Shown here piece after piece: positions 16,212 through 23,734 of a stretch of DNA of 64,000 nt. The stretch is from NCBI RefSeq assembly GCF_004364325.1, contig NZ_SOCP01000013.1, forward strand, positions 62,001 through 126,000, read 5' to 3'. Positions within the stretch are counted from its first letter, which is position 1. Every line of letters begins with the position of its first letter. The position numbers and the translations under genes are program-made. Source of the stretch: Actinophytocola oryzae. Lineage in GTDB: Bacteria > Actinomycetota > Actinomycetes > Mycobacteriales > Pseudonocardiaceae. The notes under the pieces are model-generated. The model was not told the origin of the DNA and searched no databases. It worked only from the letters and a program-made list of their open reading frames with translations.

Positions 16212-17855
16212 GTGAGCGCAACGTTGGTCGCCAAGGGGCTGGCCGCCGGTTTCGGCGAGCGGATCCTGTTCTCCGGCCTGGATCTCGTGGTGGCACCCGG
16301 TGACGTGGTCGGCCTGGTCGGCGTCAACGGGGCCGGGAAGTCGACCCTGCTGCGGATTCTCGGTGGGGTCGCGACACCCGACGACGGGGTCGTGCGACGC
16401 AACCCGCCGACGGCGAACGTCGGTTACCTGCCCCAGGAACCCGATCGGCGGCCCGGCGAGACCGTGCGCGCGTTCCTCGGGCGCCGCACCGGGGTCAGCG
16501 CCGCGCAGGCGTCGATGGACGACGCGACCGTCGCGCTGACCGAGGAGAAGCCGGGCGCCGACGAGGAGTACGCGACCTCGCTCGAGCGCTGGCTCGCCCT
16601 CGGCGGCGCCGACCTCGACGAGCGGATGGCCGAGGTGGTCGCGGACCTCGGGCTCACCGTCGACCTCGACGCGCACATGACGTCGCTGTCCGGCGGGCAG
16701 GCCGCGCGGGCGGGCATGGCGTCGCTTCTCCTGTCCCGCTACGACATCTTCCTGCTCGACGAGCCGACCAACGACCTCGACCTCGACGGGCTGGCGCGGC
16801 TGGAGGCGTTCGTGACCGGCCTGCGGGCGGGAACCGTGCTGGTGAGCCACGACCGCGAGTTCCTCGCGCGGACCGTCACCTCGGTGGTCGAGCTGGACCT
16901 CGCGCAGCAGCAGGTGAACACCTACGGCGGCGGCTACGAGTCCTACCTCGCCGAACGGGAGGTGGCGCGCAGGCACGCCCGGGAGCGCTACGAGGAGTTC
17001 GCCGACACCAGGGCCTCACTGGAGCAGCGGGCCCGCACGCAGCGCGCCTGGATGGAGAAGGGTGTCCGCAACGCAAGGCGCAAGGCCCCCGACAACGACA
17101 AGATCGGCCGCAACAAGCGCGTCGAGGCCACCGAGAAGCAGGCGGCGAAGGCACGGCAGACCGACCGGCTGATCGAGCGCATGGAGGTCGTCGAGGAGCC
17201 GCGCAAGGAGTGGGAGCTGCGGATGGAGATCGCCGCGGCGCCCAGGGCTGGTGCCGTGGTCGCGGTGCTGCGTGGCGCGGTGGTCGAGCGCGGGTCGTTC
17301 ACGCTCGGGCCGGTCGACCTGCAGATCGACTGGGCGGACAAGGTCGCCATCACCGGCGCGAACGGCGCGGGCAAGTCGACGCTGCTCGCCGCGCTGCTGG
17401 GCCGTGCGGAGCTGGCGACGGGCAGCGCGTCGCTCGGACCGGGCGTGCGGGTCGGCGAGGTCGACCAGGCCCGGGCCCTGTTCACCGGCGGTGAGACGCT
17501 GCTCGCCGCGTTCGAGGCGCAGCTGCCCCAGGTGCCGCCGACGGAGCTGCGCACGCTGCTGGCGAAGTTCGGGCTGACGGCCCTGCACGTCCGGCGGCCG
17601 GCCGACAGCCTCTCCCCCGGCGAACGCACCCGCGCGGCCCTGGCCCTGCTGCAGGCACGCGGTGTGAACCTGCTGGTGCTGGACGAGCCGACCAACCACC
17701 TGGACCTGCCCGCCATCGAGCAGCTGGAGTCGGCGCTCGCGCAGTACCCGGGCACCCTGCTGCTCGTCACGCACGACCGGCGCATGCTGGCGGCCGTGCA
17801 CACGAACCGCCACCTGCACGTGGTCGACGGCGTCGTGACCGATCGCCAGACCTGA
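16212..17855 (+). CDS. ABC-F family ATPase
   Basis: A 547-residue soluble protein with two ABC ATPase domains and no membrane segments. NBD1 has GVNGAGKST near residue 40, LSGGQAARAG and LLDEPTNDLD. A basic, charged linker spans about 240-330. NBD2 has GANGAGKST, LSPGERTRAAL and LDEPTNHLD. ABC-F proteins act on the ribosome as translation factors or antibiotic-protection proteins; this one is in the group annotated as macrolide/streptogramin-resistance-like in actinomycetes, but no drug can be named. GTG start without a Shine-Dalgarno sequence; the leader carries a large hairpin. Its stop directly abuts the stop of the next, convergent gene. Confidence 0.9.
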   Translation: MSATLVAKGLAAGFGERILFSGLDLVVAPGDVVGLVGVNGAGKSTLLRILGGVATPDDGVVRRNPPTANVGYLPQEPDRRPGETVRAFLGRRTGVSAAQASMDDATVALTEEKPGADEEYATSLERWLALGGADLDERMAEVVADLGLTVDLDAHMTSLSGGQAARAGMASLLLSRYDIFLLDEPTNDLDLDGLARLEAFVTGLRAGTVLVSHDREFLARTVTSVVELDLAQQQVNTYGGGYESYLAEREVARRHARERYEEFADTRASLEQRARTQRAWMEKGVRNARRKAPDNDKIGRNKRVEATEKQAAKARQTDRLIERMEVVEEPRKEWELRMEIAAAPRAGAVVAVLRGAVVERGSFTLGPVDLQIDWADKVAITGANGAGKSTLLAALLGRAELATGSASLGPGVRVGEVDQARALFTGGETLLAAFEAQLPQVPPTELRTLLAKFGLTALHVRRPADSLSPGERTRAALALLQARGVNLLVLDEPTNHLDLPAIEQLESALAQYPGTLLLVTHDRRMLAAVHTNRHLHVVDGVVTDRQT

Positions 17856-18176
17856 CTACCCGGCGACGACCAGGCGCTCGGCCACCCAGGAGTCCGCGAC
17901 GCTGACGTGCCGGATGCCGCTGGAGTCCGCGATGTGCCGCAGCCACGCGGCGCACTCCGGCACCGTGGTGATGAGCTGGGCGGACTCCTCCGCCGCCTCG
18001 GCGTCGCGCCACACGATCACGTCGAGCCAGCCGCCGTCGTCCTCCCTGGTCAGGAACGCCGCGAGACAGCCGGGAAACCGACGACGCAGCGCGGCGATCA
18101 TCCCCGGTCGTTCGGCCAGGAACTCCTCCTCGGCGCCGTCGTGGATTCGGAACCGGGCCAGTTCGATCACCATCAT
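17856..18176 (-). CDS. Small ABM-like (dimeric alpha-beta barrel) protein
   Basis: About 106 residues with the ferredoxin-like pattern of antibiotic-biosynthesis-monooxygenase-type proteins. A first strand MVIELARFRI is followed by a long helix (EEEFLAERPGMIAALRRRFPG), strands around AAFLTRE and WLDVIVWRDAEAAEESAQ, and a C-terminal helix. It has no obvious cofactor site, as is normal for this fold, so it may be a heme-degrading-like enzyme, a monooxygenase or only a structural homologue. Starts at 18176 or 18173 are equally likely. Its TAG is immediately next to the ABC-F TGA. Confidence 0.7.
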   Translation of the reverse strand: MMVIELARFRIHDGAEEEFLAERPGMIAALRRRFPGCLAAFLTREDDGGWLDVIVWRDAEAAEESAQLITTVPECAAWLRHIADSSGIRHVSVADSWVAERLVVAG

Positions 18177-18229
18177 GCCGACGACCGTAGCGGCAGGCAC
18201 CGACGTCTCGCCCGGTAGGCTTCCCGTCC

Positions 18230-18850
18230 GTGCTGCGGGTATGGCTGGTCAGGCATGGTGAGAGCGAGTCCAACGCGGGGGCGCCGTCCACCGACCCCGG
18301 CGCGAGCCCGCTCACCGCGCGCGGCCGGGAGCAGGCGGAACGGGTCGCCGCGCGGTTGCCGGAGGCGCCCGGGCTAATCGTGACCTCGCCGTTCCGGCGT
18401 GCCGCGCAGACGGCCGAGCCGACGATCGAGCGCTACCCGGACACGTCGGTCGAGGAGTGGCCGGTCCAGGAGTTCACCTACCTCGGCGGCTTCCACGACC
18501 GGGTGAGCACCAGCGAGGAACGCAGGCCCTACGTCGAGGAGTACTGGCGGCGCGCCGACCCGGACCTGTCGGTCGACGGCGCCGAGTCCTTCACCGACCT
18601 GCTGAAGCGGGTCCGCGACTGCCTCGACCGTCTCACAGTGCAATCCACGGGCACGGTCGCCGTGTTCACGCACGGGTTCTTCATCCGCGCGCTGATGTGG
18701 GTGGTGCTGAGCGACGGCGCCGCCGACCACGACGGCATGCGGGCGTTCCACCGGTTCTCCGAGGGTGTCGTCGTGCCCAACGGGGCGATCGTCGGCCTGT
18801 TCGCCCCGCCCGGCTCGACACCGAGGCTGGTGGCGGGCACCGCCTGGTGA
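18230..18850 (+). CDS. Histidine phosphatase family protein (phosphoglycerate-mutase-like)
   Basis: 206 residues. The catalytic LVRHGESESN is at residues 6-15, the second phosphate-binding arginine is in TSPFRRAAQTA near 55, and the second histidine is in VFTHGFFIRAL near 148. These are the hallmarks of the histidine phosphatase superfamily branch 1. The substrate could be a phosphosugar, a nucleotide or a protein. GTG start; it has its own short upstream gap and is not clearly part of an operon. Confidence 0.87.
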   Translation: MLRVWLVRHGESESNAGAPSTDPGASPLTARGREQAERVAARLPEAPGLIVTSPFRRAAQTAEPTIERYPDTSVEEWPVQEFTYLGGFHDRVSTSEERRPYVEEYWRRADPDLSVDGAESFTDLLKRVRDCLDRLTVQSTGTVAVFTHGFFIRALMWVVLSDGAADHDGMRAFHRFSEGVVVPNGAIVGLFAPPGSTPRLVAGTAW

Positions 18851-18943
18851 TTCCTGGGAGTTCGCTGGGAACCACGGCCGGTCGGCCGAGGACGGGTCGC
18901 GCGTTCCCAGGAACCCGTCACCTCGCCGCGACAGCGTGGCGCC

Positions 18944-19906
18944 ATGACAACCACCACCTCCGCCAGGGCCGGAGCCAGGCAGGCCACGGTCACCGATGTC
19001 ATGGTCGGCGTCGCCGCCGGGCTCGTGTCGTGGGCCGGGATGGCAGGCTGGGCGTCGCTGGGAGTGTCGCTCGCCGGGTTCGGCGCGGCGGTCACCCCGG
19101 CCGCCATGGCACTGGCCGTCGGCGGGTCCGCCGGCATCAGCCAGGACCTCGGACGCGCCGCGCTCACCGGGTCGATCTCCGTGCTGCCACTGGGTATCTC
19201 GCTCGTCGGGGCCGTGCTGCTGGCGGTGCTGCTGACGACGTGGCTTCGCGTCGCGGGCGCCGCGGCGGCGTTCGTGGTCGGGCTCGTCGTGCTCGTGTTC
19301 CTGCCCGCCGGACAGCTGGACGTCCGGCCGGGGCCGACGCTGTTCGGCGGCCTGCTGTGGCTCGCGGTCGTCCTCGGGTTGCGGGTGGCCATGTGGTGGG
19401 TGCCCCGGGTCCGGTACGTGGTGCTCGTGCTGCTCGGTGCGGCGGGGGTCGCCGCGGTCGTGGGGGCGCTGGCGTCGATCGCGGGTGGCGCGCGGGTGCT
19501 CGGCACGATGGTGCTGGCCGCGCCGAACCTGCTGTGCGTGGCGCTGACCAGGGGGCTGGGCACGGCGTGGTCGGTGCACGGCCCGGACCTCCCACTGCCG
19601 ACCGTGGAGACCGGCGGGCTCGGGCCGATCGGCGCGCCGGTGTGGCCGCTGACCGTGCTCGCGGCGGTGGTCGTCGTGCTGGTCGCGGTGTTCGCCGGGT
19701 GGCACGCGCCGTGGGTCGCGGCGGTGTGCTTCGGCGGCATGGCACTGCTGGGTGGCGCGAACGTGGCGTTCCACGCGGGACCGTTCGCGATCGAGCTGGG
19801 TGTCGGCGGGAACGTGTTCGTGGCGGCCGGGGTCGGGCTGCTCGCGGGGCTGGCGGCATGCCTGCTCGTCGAAGGCGTCCGGTACTGGCATCGTCAACAT
19901 CCGTGA
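18944..19906 (+). CDS. Streptophobe-family multi-pass membrane protein
   Basis: 320 residues with about eight to nine hydrophobic segments and very few charged residues. It looks like the actinomycete 'streptophobe' family of unknown function (pattern VAAGLVSWAGMAGWASLGV and conserved small-residue helices). Its last bases overlap the response-regulator start by four (GTGA), making an operon membrane protein-response regulator-histidine kinase. This suggests the membrane protein is either a sensor partner or the target of the two-component system. The 93-base region before it contains two GGAAC boxes and inverted repeats around TTCCTGGGA/TCCCAGGAA. Confidence 0.75.
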   Translation: MTTTTSARAGARQATVTDVMVGVAAGLVSWAGMAGWASLGVSLAGFGAAVTPAAMALAVGGSAGISQDLGRAALTGSISVLPLGISLVGAVLLAVLLTTWLRVAGAAAAFVVGLVVLVFLPAGQLDVRPGPTLFGGLLWLAVVLGLRVAMWWVPRVRYVVLVLLGAAGVAAVVGALASIAGGARVLGTMVLAAPNLLCVALTRGLGTAWSVHGPDLPLPTVETGGLGPIGAPVWPLTVLAAVVVVLVAVFAGWHAPWVAAVCFGGMALLGGANVAFHAGPFAIELGVGGNVFVAAGVGLLAGLAACLLVEGVRYWHRQHP

Positions 19907-20589
19907 AGGCCAACCTGCTGGTCGTGGAGGACGACCCGACGCTTCGGGAGCTGCTCGCGGCGAGCCTGCGGTTCGCCGGATTCGCGGTGTCCACCACCGC
20001 GAGCGGCACCGAGGCCGTGCGGATCGCCGCGAGCAGGCCGCCGGACCTGGTGGTGCTGGACGTGATGCTGCCCGACGTCGACGGTTTCGAGGTGCTGCGC
20101 AGGCTGCGGGGCGGCGCGGCACCCGGTCGTGCGGTGCCGGTGCTGTTCCTGACCGCACGCGACGGCGGCGAGGACAAGGTGGCCGGCCTGACCGGCGGTG
20201 GCGACGACTACGTCACCAAGCCGTTCCGGCTGGAGGAGCTGATCGCCCGCATCCACGCGATCCTGCGCAGGACGATCGGCACCGCACGCGAGGTGCTGAC
20301 CGTCGCCGACCTGGAGCTGGACCCCGCCGCGCGGCTCGTCACCAGGGGCGGTGAGGAGATCTCCCTGTCCCCCACCGAGTTCACCCTGCTGCGGTTCCTC
20401 ATGGACAACGCCGACCGGGTGCTGGAGCGCGGCAGGATCCTGCACCACGTGTGGCGCTACGACTTCGGCGGCGACGCCAGCATCGTCGAGTCCTACATCA
20501 GCTACCTGCGGCGCAAGGTCGACAACCGGGAGCCTCGGCTGATCCACACGGTCCGCGGCGTCGGCTACGTGCTGCGCAGCCCGCGATGA
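19903..20589 (+). CDS. Two-component response regulator, OmpR/PhoB family
   Basis: 228 residues. The receiver domain covers about 1-120, with acidic pair VVEDD, phospho-Asp in VVLDVMLPDVDG, the Thr in FLTARD and Lys in VTKPF. The winged-helix DNA-binding domain follows (LSPTEFTLLRFLM, then SYISYLRRKVD and HTVRGVGYVL). GTG at 19903 overlaps the upstream membrane-protein stop, and the TGA overlaps the kinase ATG. The target promoter is unknown, but autoregulation of this operon is plausible. Confidence 0.93.
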   Translation: MKANLLVVEDDPTLRELLAASLRFAGFAVSTTASGTEAVRIAASRPPDLVVLDVMLPDVDGFEVLRRLRGGAAPGRAVPVLFLTARDGGEDKVAGLTGGGDDYVTKPFRLEELIARIHAILRRTIGTAREVLTVADLELDPAARLVTRGGEEISLSPTEFTLLRFLMDNADRVLERGRILHHVWRYDFGGDASIVESYISYLRRKVDNREPRLIHTVRGVGYVLRSPR

Positions 20590-21980
20590 GCAGGCTGTCG
20601 CTGCGGGCACGCATCCTGGTCGTCGCGATGACGCTGCTGACCGCGGGCCTGGCCGTGAGCGACGCGGTGGTGCTCGTGGCGTTGCGGAAACCGTTGGTGG
20701 AACGGGTGGACCTGCAGGTGCGGATCGGGGCCGGGGTCCTGGGCTACGTGCCGGAGTCGCTGCTGACGATGCTCGCGGCGCAGGCCCCCGCCGGGCGCAA
20801 GCAGGTCGTCCCGCCCGCCGACTACTACTTCGCCTTCCTCGACGCGGACGGCAGCCCGACCCTGTCGCTGCACGGTCCGTCGGTGCCCGACCTGCCGCGC
20901 CTGGACCGTGCGGCGGTCACGAAGCAGCGCGGGCAGGTGTTCGAGGTGCCTGGCTGGCGGGTGGTCGCGCTGCCGACGCGGGCGGGCGGCAGTGTCGTCG
21001 TGGCGGGCGCGTTGTCCCAGGTGGACGCGACGATGAACCAGGTGCTGCTGCTGTGTGTGCTGGTGGGCGCGGGGTTGCTGGTGGTGCTGGCCGGCGTGGG
21101 CTGGTTCTGGGTGCGGGCGGGACTGCGGCCACTGGGCCGCATCGAGGAGACGGCGGCGGCCATCGCGGGTGGCGACCTGTCCCGCAGGGTCCCGTTCACG
21201 ACCTCCCCCGCCACCGAGGTCGGGCGCCTGACGGCGTCGCTGAACGGGATGCTGGCCCAGATCGAGGCGGCGGTCGCGGCACGGACGCACTCGGAGGAAC
21301 GCCTGCGCCGCTTCGTGGCGGACGCCAGCCACGAGCTGCGCACGCCGCTGGCGGGGATCAGCGGCTTCGCGCAGCTGTACCGCATGGGCGGTGCGGAAAT
21401 CGAGGCCACGATGGACCGGATCGAACGCGAGTCGCTGCGGATGACGGGCCTCGTGGACGACCTGCTCCTGCTGGCACAGCTGGACGAACGCGGCCTGGAG
21501 CTGCGTCGCGCCCCGATGGACCTGCGCACGCTGGCGGCCGACGCGCTGCACGACCTCCGCGCGCTGGACCCGGCCCGCCCGGTGCGCCTGACGGGCCCCG
21601 GTACCGCGCAGGACCCGGCAGCGGCCCCGGTGGTCGGCGACGAGGCAAGGCTGCGGCAGGTGGTGAGCAACCTGGTGGGCAACGCCGTCGCACACACCCC
21701 GCCCGGCAGCGCGGTCCGCGTCGGCGTGGGTTGCGTGGGGGACGACGCCGTGCTGGAGATCGCCGACACCGGCCCGGGACTGCCGCCGGAGCAGGCAGGG
21801 CAGGTGTTCGAGCGGTTCTACCGCGCCGACACCTCGCGGGCCCGCGACCACGGCGGCGGCGCGGGTCTCGGGCTCGCGATCGTGTGGTCGCTGGTCACCG
21901 CCCACAGGGGCACCGTCGACCTGGTCACCGCGCCCGGCGACGGCGCGACCTTCCGGATCGTCCTGCCCCGGAACGGCTGA
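20586..21980 (+). CDS. Two-component sensor histidine kinase
   Basis: 464 residues: a first transmembrane helix at about 10-32, an extracellular domain of about 130 residues, a second helix at about 155-178, then HAMP. The dimerisation domain carries ASHELRTPL (phospho-acceptor His) and the HATPase domain carries NAVAHTPPG, DTGPGL and GAGLGLAIV. The ATG overlaps the response-regulator TGA, so the pair is cognate. The ligand is unknown; the kinase belongs to the MtrB/TcrY-like actinobacterial group by layout. Confidence 0.93.
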   Translation: MSRLSLRARILVVAMTLLTAGLAVSDAVVLVALRKPLVERVDLQVRIGAGVLGYVPESLLTMLAAQAPAGRKQVVPPADYYFAFLDADGSPTLSLHGPSVPDLPRLDRAAVTKQRGQVFEVPGWRVVALPTRAGGSVVVAGALSQVDATMNQVLLLCVLVGAGLLVVLAGVGWFWVRAGLRPLGRIEETAAAIAGGDLSRRVPFTTSPATEVGRLTASLNGMLAQIEAAVAARTHSEERLRRFVADASHELRTPLAGISGFAQLYRMGGAEIEATMDRIERESLRMTGLVDDLLLLAQLDERGLELRRAPMDLRTLAADALHDLRALDPARPVRLTGPGTAQDPAAAPVVGDEARLRQVVSNLVGNAVAHTPPGSAVRVGVGCVGDDAVLEIADTGPGLPPEQAGQVFERFYRADTSRARDHGGGAGLGLAIVWSLVTAHRGTVDLVTAPGDGATFRIVLPRNG

Positions 21981-21991
21981 GCCCCCCGACC

Positions 21992-22042
21992 GCACTGAAG
22001 GACGCCTTCCTTGCGCTGGGCGTTACGAAGGCGTCCTTCAGT
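21992..22042. repeat. Dispersed palindromic repeat, two-module copy
   Basis: GCACTGAAGGACGCCTTC and its inverted partner GAAGGCGTCCTTCAGT are separated by 17 bp, the two-core version of the family seen at 4894. It lies between the kinase gene and the convergent VOC gene, and its right end provides the TGA stop codon of the VOC gene on the minus strand. Confidence 0.9.
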
Positions 22043-22475
22043 CCAGGCAGAACTCGTTGCCCTCCGGGTCGGTCATCACGATGTGGCCCGCGGCCAGCGG
22101 CGGGGCGGGCTCGTGGCGCTGGACCCGGGCGGCGCCGAGCGCCACCAGCCGGTCAGCCTCCTCCTCGAGGGCCTTCATCCTGGCGTCGCCGTCGAGGCCC
22201 GGGGCCGCCCGCACGTCCAGGTGCACGCGGTTCTTGACCTGCTTGCCCTCGGGCACCTTCTGGAAGAACAGCCTCGGCCCGACCCCGTCCGGGTCGACCA
22301 CCGCCGACGCGTCGTTGCGGTGCTCCGGCGGCACGTTCATCGCCTCGAGAGCCGCCTCCCACGACGGGAAGCCCGCCGGCGGGTCCTGTACCCGGTAGCC
22401 GAGCGCCTCGGCCCAGAACGGGGCGAGGCCGGCCGGGTCGGCGCAGTCGAAGGTGATCTGGACGGCTCGTGTCAT
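22038..22475 (-). CDS. VOC-family (glyoxalase-like domain) protein
   Basis: 145 residues. The N-terminal strand and helix VQITFDCADPAGLAPFWAEAL, the mid-protein RLFFQKVPEGKQVKNRVHLDV and the C-terminal VMTDPEGNEFCLD are the glyoxalase-like pattern common in actinomycetes. A His and a Glu typical of the metal site are partly present (VHLDV, NEFCL), but function is unassigned. The ATG at 22475 is the family-like start; the frame is open further upstream. The stop codon is contributed by the adjacent repeat. Confidence 0.83.
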   Translation of the reverse strand: MTRAVQITFDCADPAGLAPFWAEALGYRVQDPPAGFPSWEAALEAMNVPPEHRNDASAVVDPDGVGPRLFFQKVPEGKQVKNRVHLDVRAAPGLDGDARMKALEEEADRLVALGAARVQRHEPAPPLAAGHIVMTDPEGNEFCLD

Positions 22476-22521
22476 GGCGACAGCATGCCGCACACTGCGG
22501 ACAGTTTCCGTCCGCAATTCC

Positions 22522-22806
22522 TCACGAGCCGCCGCGCATCGAGCGGCGGATCTCCGCCAGCTTGTCCTGCCCGGCCTTCTTGCGGGCCTCGAACTGGTCC
22601 TCGACCGCCTTGCCCTCCTGCGTGGCGTCGGCCAGCTCCTGCGAGCCGATGCCCGTGGCCACCCGGTTCTCGATGCGGTCGCGGACGAAGTCGAAGGTCG
22701 GCACCCCGCCCTCGGTGTAGTCACCCTCCGGCACCACGACCGGTGGCGTGGCGGTGAGGTCCTTCTTGTCCTCGACGATCTCGGCGTCGAGCGGTTCCTC
22801 GGTCAT
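22522..22806 (-). CDS. Small acidic conserved hypothetical protein
   Basis: About 94 residues, soluble, rich in Glu/Asp/Lys. It has a proline-containing N-terminal half and a charged helical C-terminal half (DQFEARKKAGQDKLAEIRRSM) likely to be coiled coil. I do not recognise the family. The start is ATG at 22806 or 22818. It is divergent from the TetR gene with a short shared upstream region containing the TetR-type palindrome, so it might be under the same regulator. Confidence 0.6.
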   Translation of the reverse strand: MTEEPLDAEIVEDKKDLTATPPVVVPEGDYTEGGVPTFDFVRDRIENRVATGIGSQELADATQEGKAVEDQFEARKKAGQDKLAEIRRSMRGGS

Positions 22807-22843
22807 GAACCCGACCATAGCGCTGTCTTGCACACCAGCATTT

Positions 22844-22861
22844 CGAGACGCTACCGTCTCG
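22844..22861. promoter_or_regulatory. TetR-type operator palindrome
   Basis: CGAGACG and CGTCTCG form perfect 7-bp arms around CTAC, ending two bases before the TetR-family start codon. The size, symmetry and position are those of an autoregulatory operator. Confidence 0.75.
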
Positions 22862-22863
22862 TT

Positions 22864-23400
22864 ATGGCCGCACGAGCACGCAGCGACGTCCGCGAGGAGG
22901 CGATCCTCCTCGCGGCGATGGCACTCCTCGCCGAGATCGGCTACGACCGGATGAGCGTCGAGGCCGTGGCCGAGCGCGCGAAGGCGGGCAAGGCCACCGT
23001 CTACCGGCGCTGGTCGGGCAAGGCGGAGCTGGTCACGGCCGCGGTCAGCCGGTACGCGACCGGCACGGTCACCCCGGTCGAACGGACCGGCGACCTGCGT
23101 GCCGACCTCCTCACGCTCCTCGACCGGCTGCGCCGGAGCCTGCGCGACCAGGACGCCGACCTCGTCCTCGGCCTGCTGGGCGCCATGCGGCACGACGCGG
23201 AGCTGGCGCGGACCGTGCGGCAGGCCGTCCTGGCACACAAGCACGACGCGTTCGCCGCCCTGCTGCCCGACGCCGACCACGCGTGGCTCGCGGAGCTGAC
23301 CTCCGCCGCCCTGCTCTCCCGGCTGCTCGTCACCGGCGAGCCGCTCGACGACGAGTTCCTCGCCAAGCTCGTCGACACCGTCCTGCTACCCCAGCTGTGA
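22864..23400 (+). CDS. TetR/AcrR-family transcriptional regulator
   Basis: 178 residues. The N-terminal helix-turn-helix is clear (REEAILLAAMALLAEIGYDRMS, AERAKAGKATVYRRWSGKAEL). The C-terminal ligand domain is of the common actinobacterial type (DLRADLLTLLDRLRRSLRDQ). The gene starts next to a perfect palindrome, so it very likely represses itself. The following small membrane-protein gene starts 10 bases after its stop and is the probable co-transcribed target. Confidence 0.9.
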   Translation: MAARARSDVREEAILLAAMALLAEIGYDRMSVEAVAERAKAGKATVYRRWSGKAELVTAAVSRYATGTVTPVERTGDLRADLLTLLDRLRRSLRDQDADLVLGLLGAMRHDAELARTVRQAVLAHKHDAFAALLPDADHAWLAELTSAALLSRLLVTGEPLDDEFLAKLVDTVLLPQL

Positions 23401-23410
23401 GGAAACCCGC

Positions 23411-23734
23411 ATGTGGCACGTGATCCTGCTCGGCTTCCTCGGCGGGCTGCTCGCCGGCAACGCGTTCCCGCACCTCGCGAGCGGCATCACGAGGCGGCGC
23501 TACCCGTCCGCCCTCGGCAACGGTCCCGTCACCAACTTCGTCGGCGGCTGGGTGCTGTCCGTCCTCGCGGCGCTGTGCCTGTGGTGGGCGGACCTGCCGA
23601 GCCACCCCGGCCCGGCGTTCGCGTCGGTCAGCGCCGGAGTCCTGCTGATCGGCCTGTTCCACGCCGGCCCGGGCGCGTTCGGCCGGCCGGAGCCTAGGCC
23701 CGCACCGACGCCGGAGCCGGGCTCAGCACGGTGA
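23411..23734 (+). CDS. Small membrane protein downstream of TetR regulator
   Basis: 107 residues with three hydrophobic segments (about 3-20, 45-62 and 73-90) and a proline-rich C-terminal tail. GAGGA precedes the start. The family is not recognised by name; many actinobacteria carry similar small membrane proteins beside a TetR gene. The last 41 bases overlap the 3' end of the convergent large gene, an overlap that limits how far either end can have drifted. Confidence 0.7.
   Translation: MWHVILLGFLGGLLAGNAFPHLASGITRRRYPSALGNGPVTNFVGGWVLSVLAALCLWWADLPSHPGPAFASVSAGVLLIGLFHAGPGAFGRPEPRPAPTPEPGSAR

Noticed and set aside
18851..18943. ECF-sigma promoter from two GGAAC boxes before the streptophobe gene
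   Set aside because: Neither GGAAC has a GTT or CGT-type -10 at the right distance; the boxes are parts of overlapping inverted repeats.
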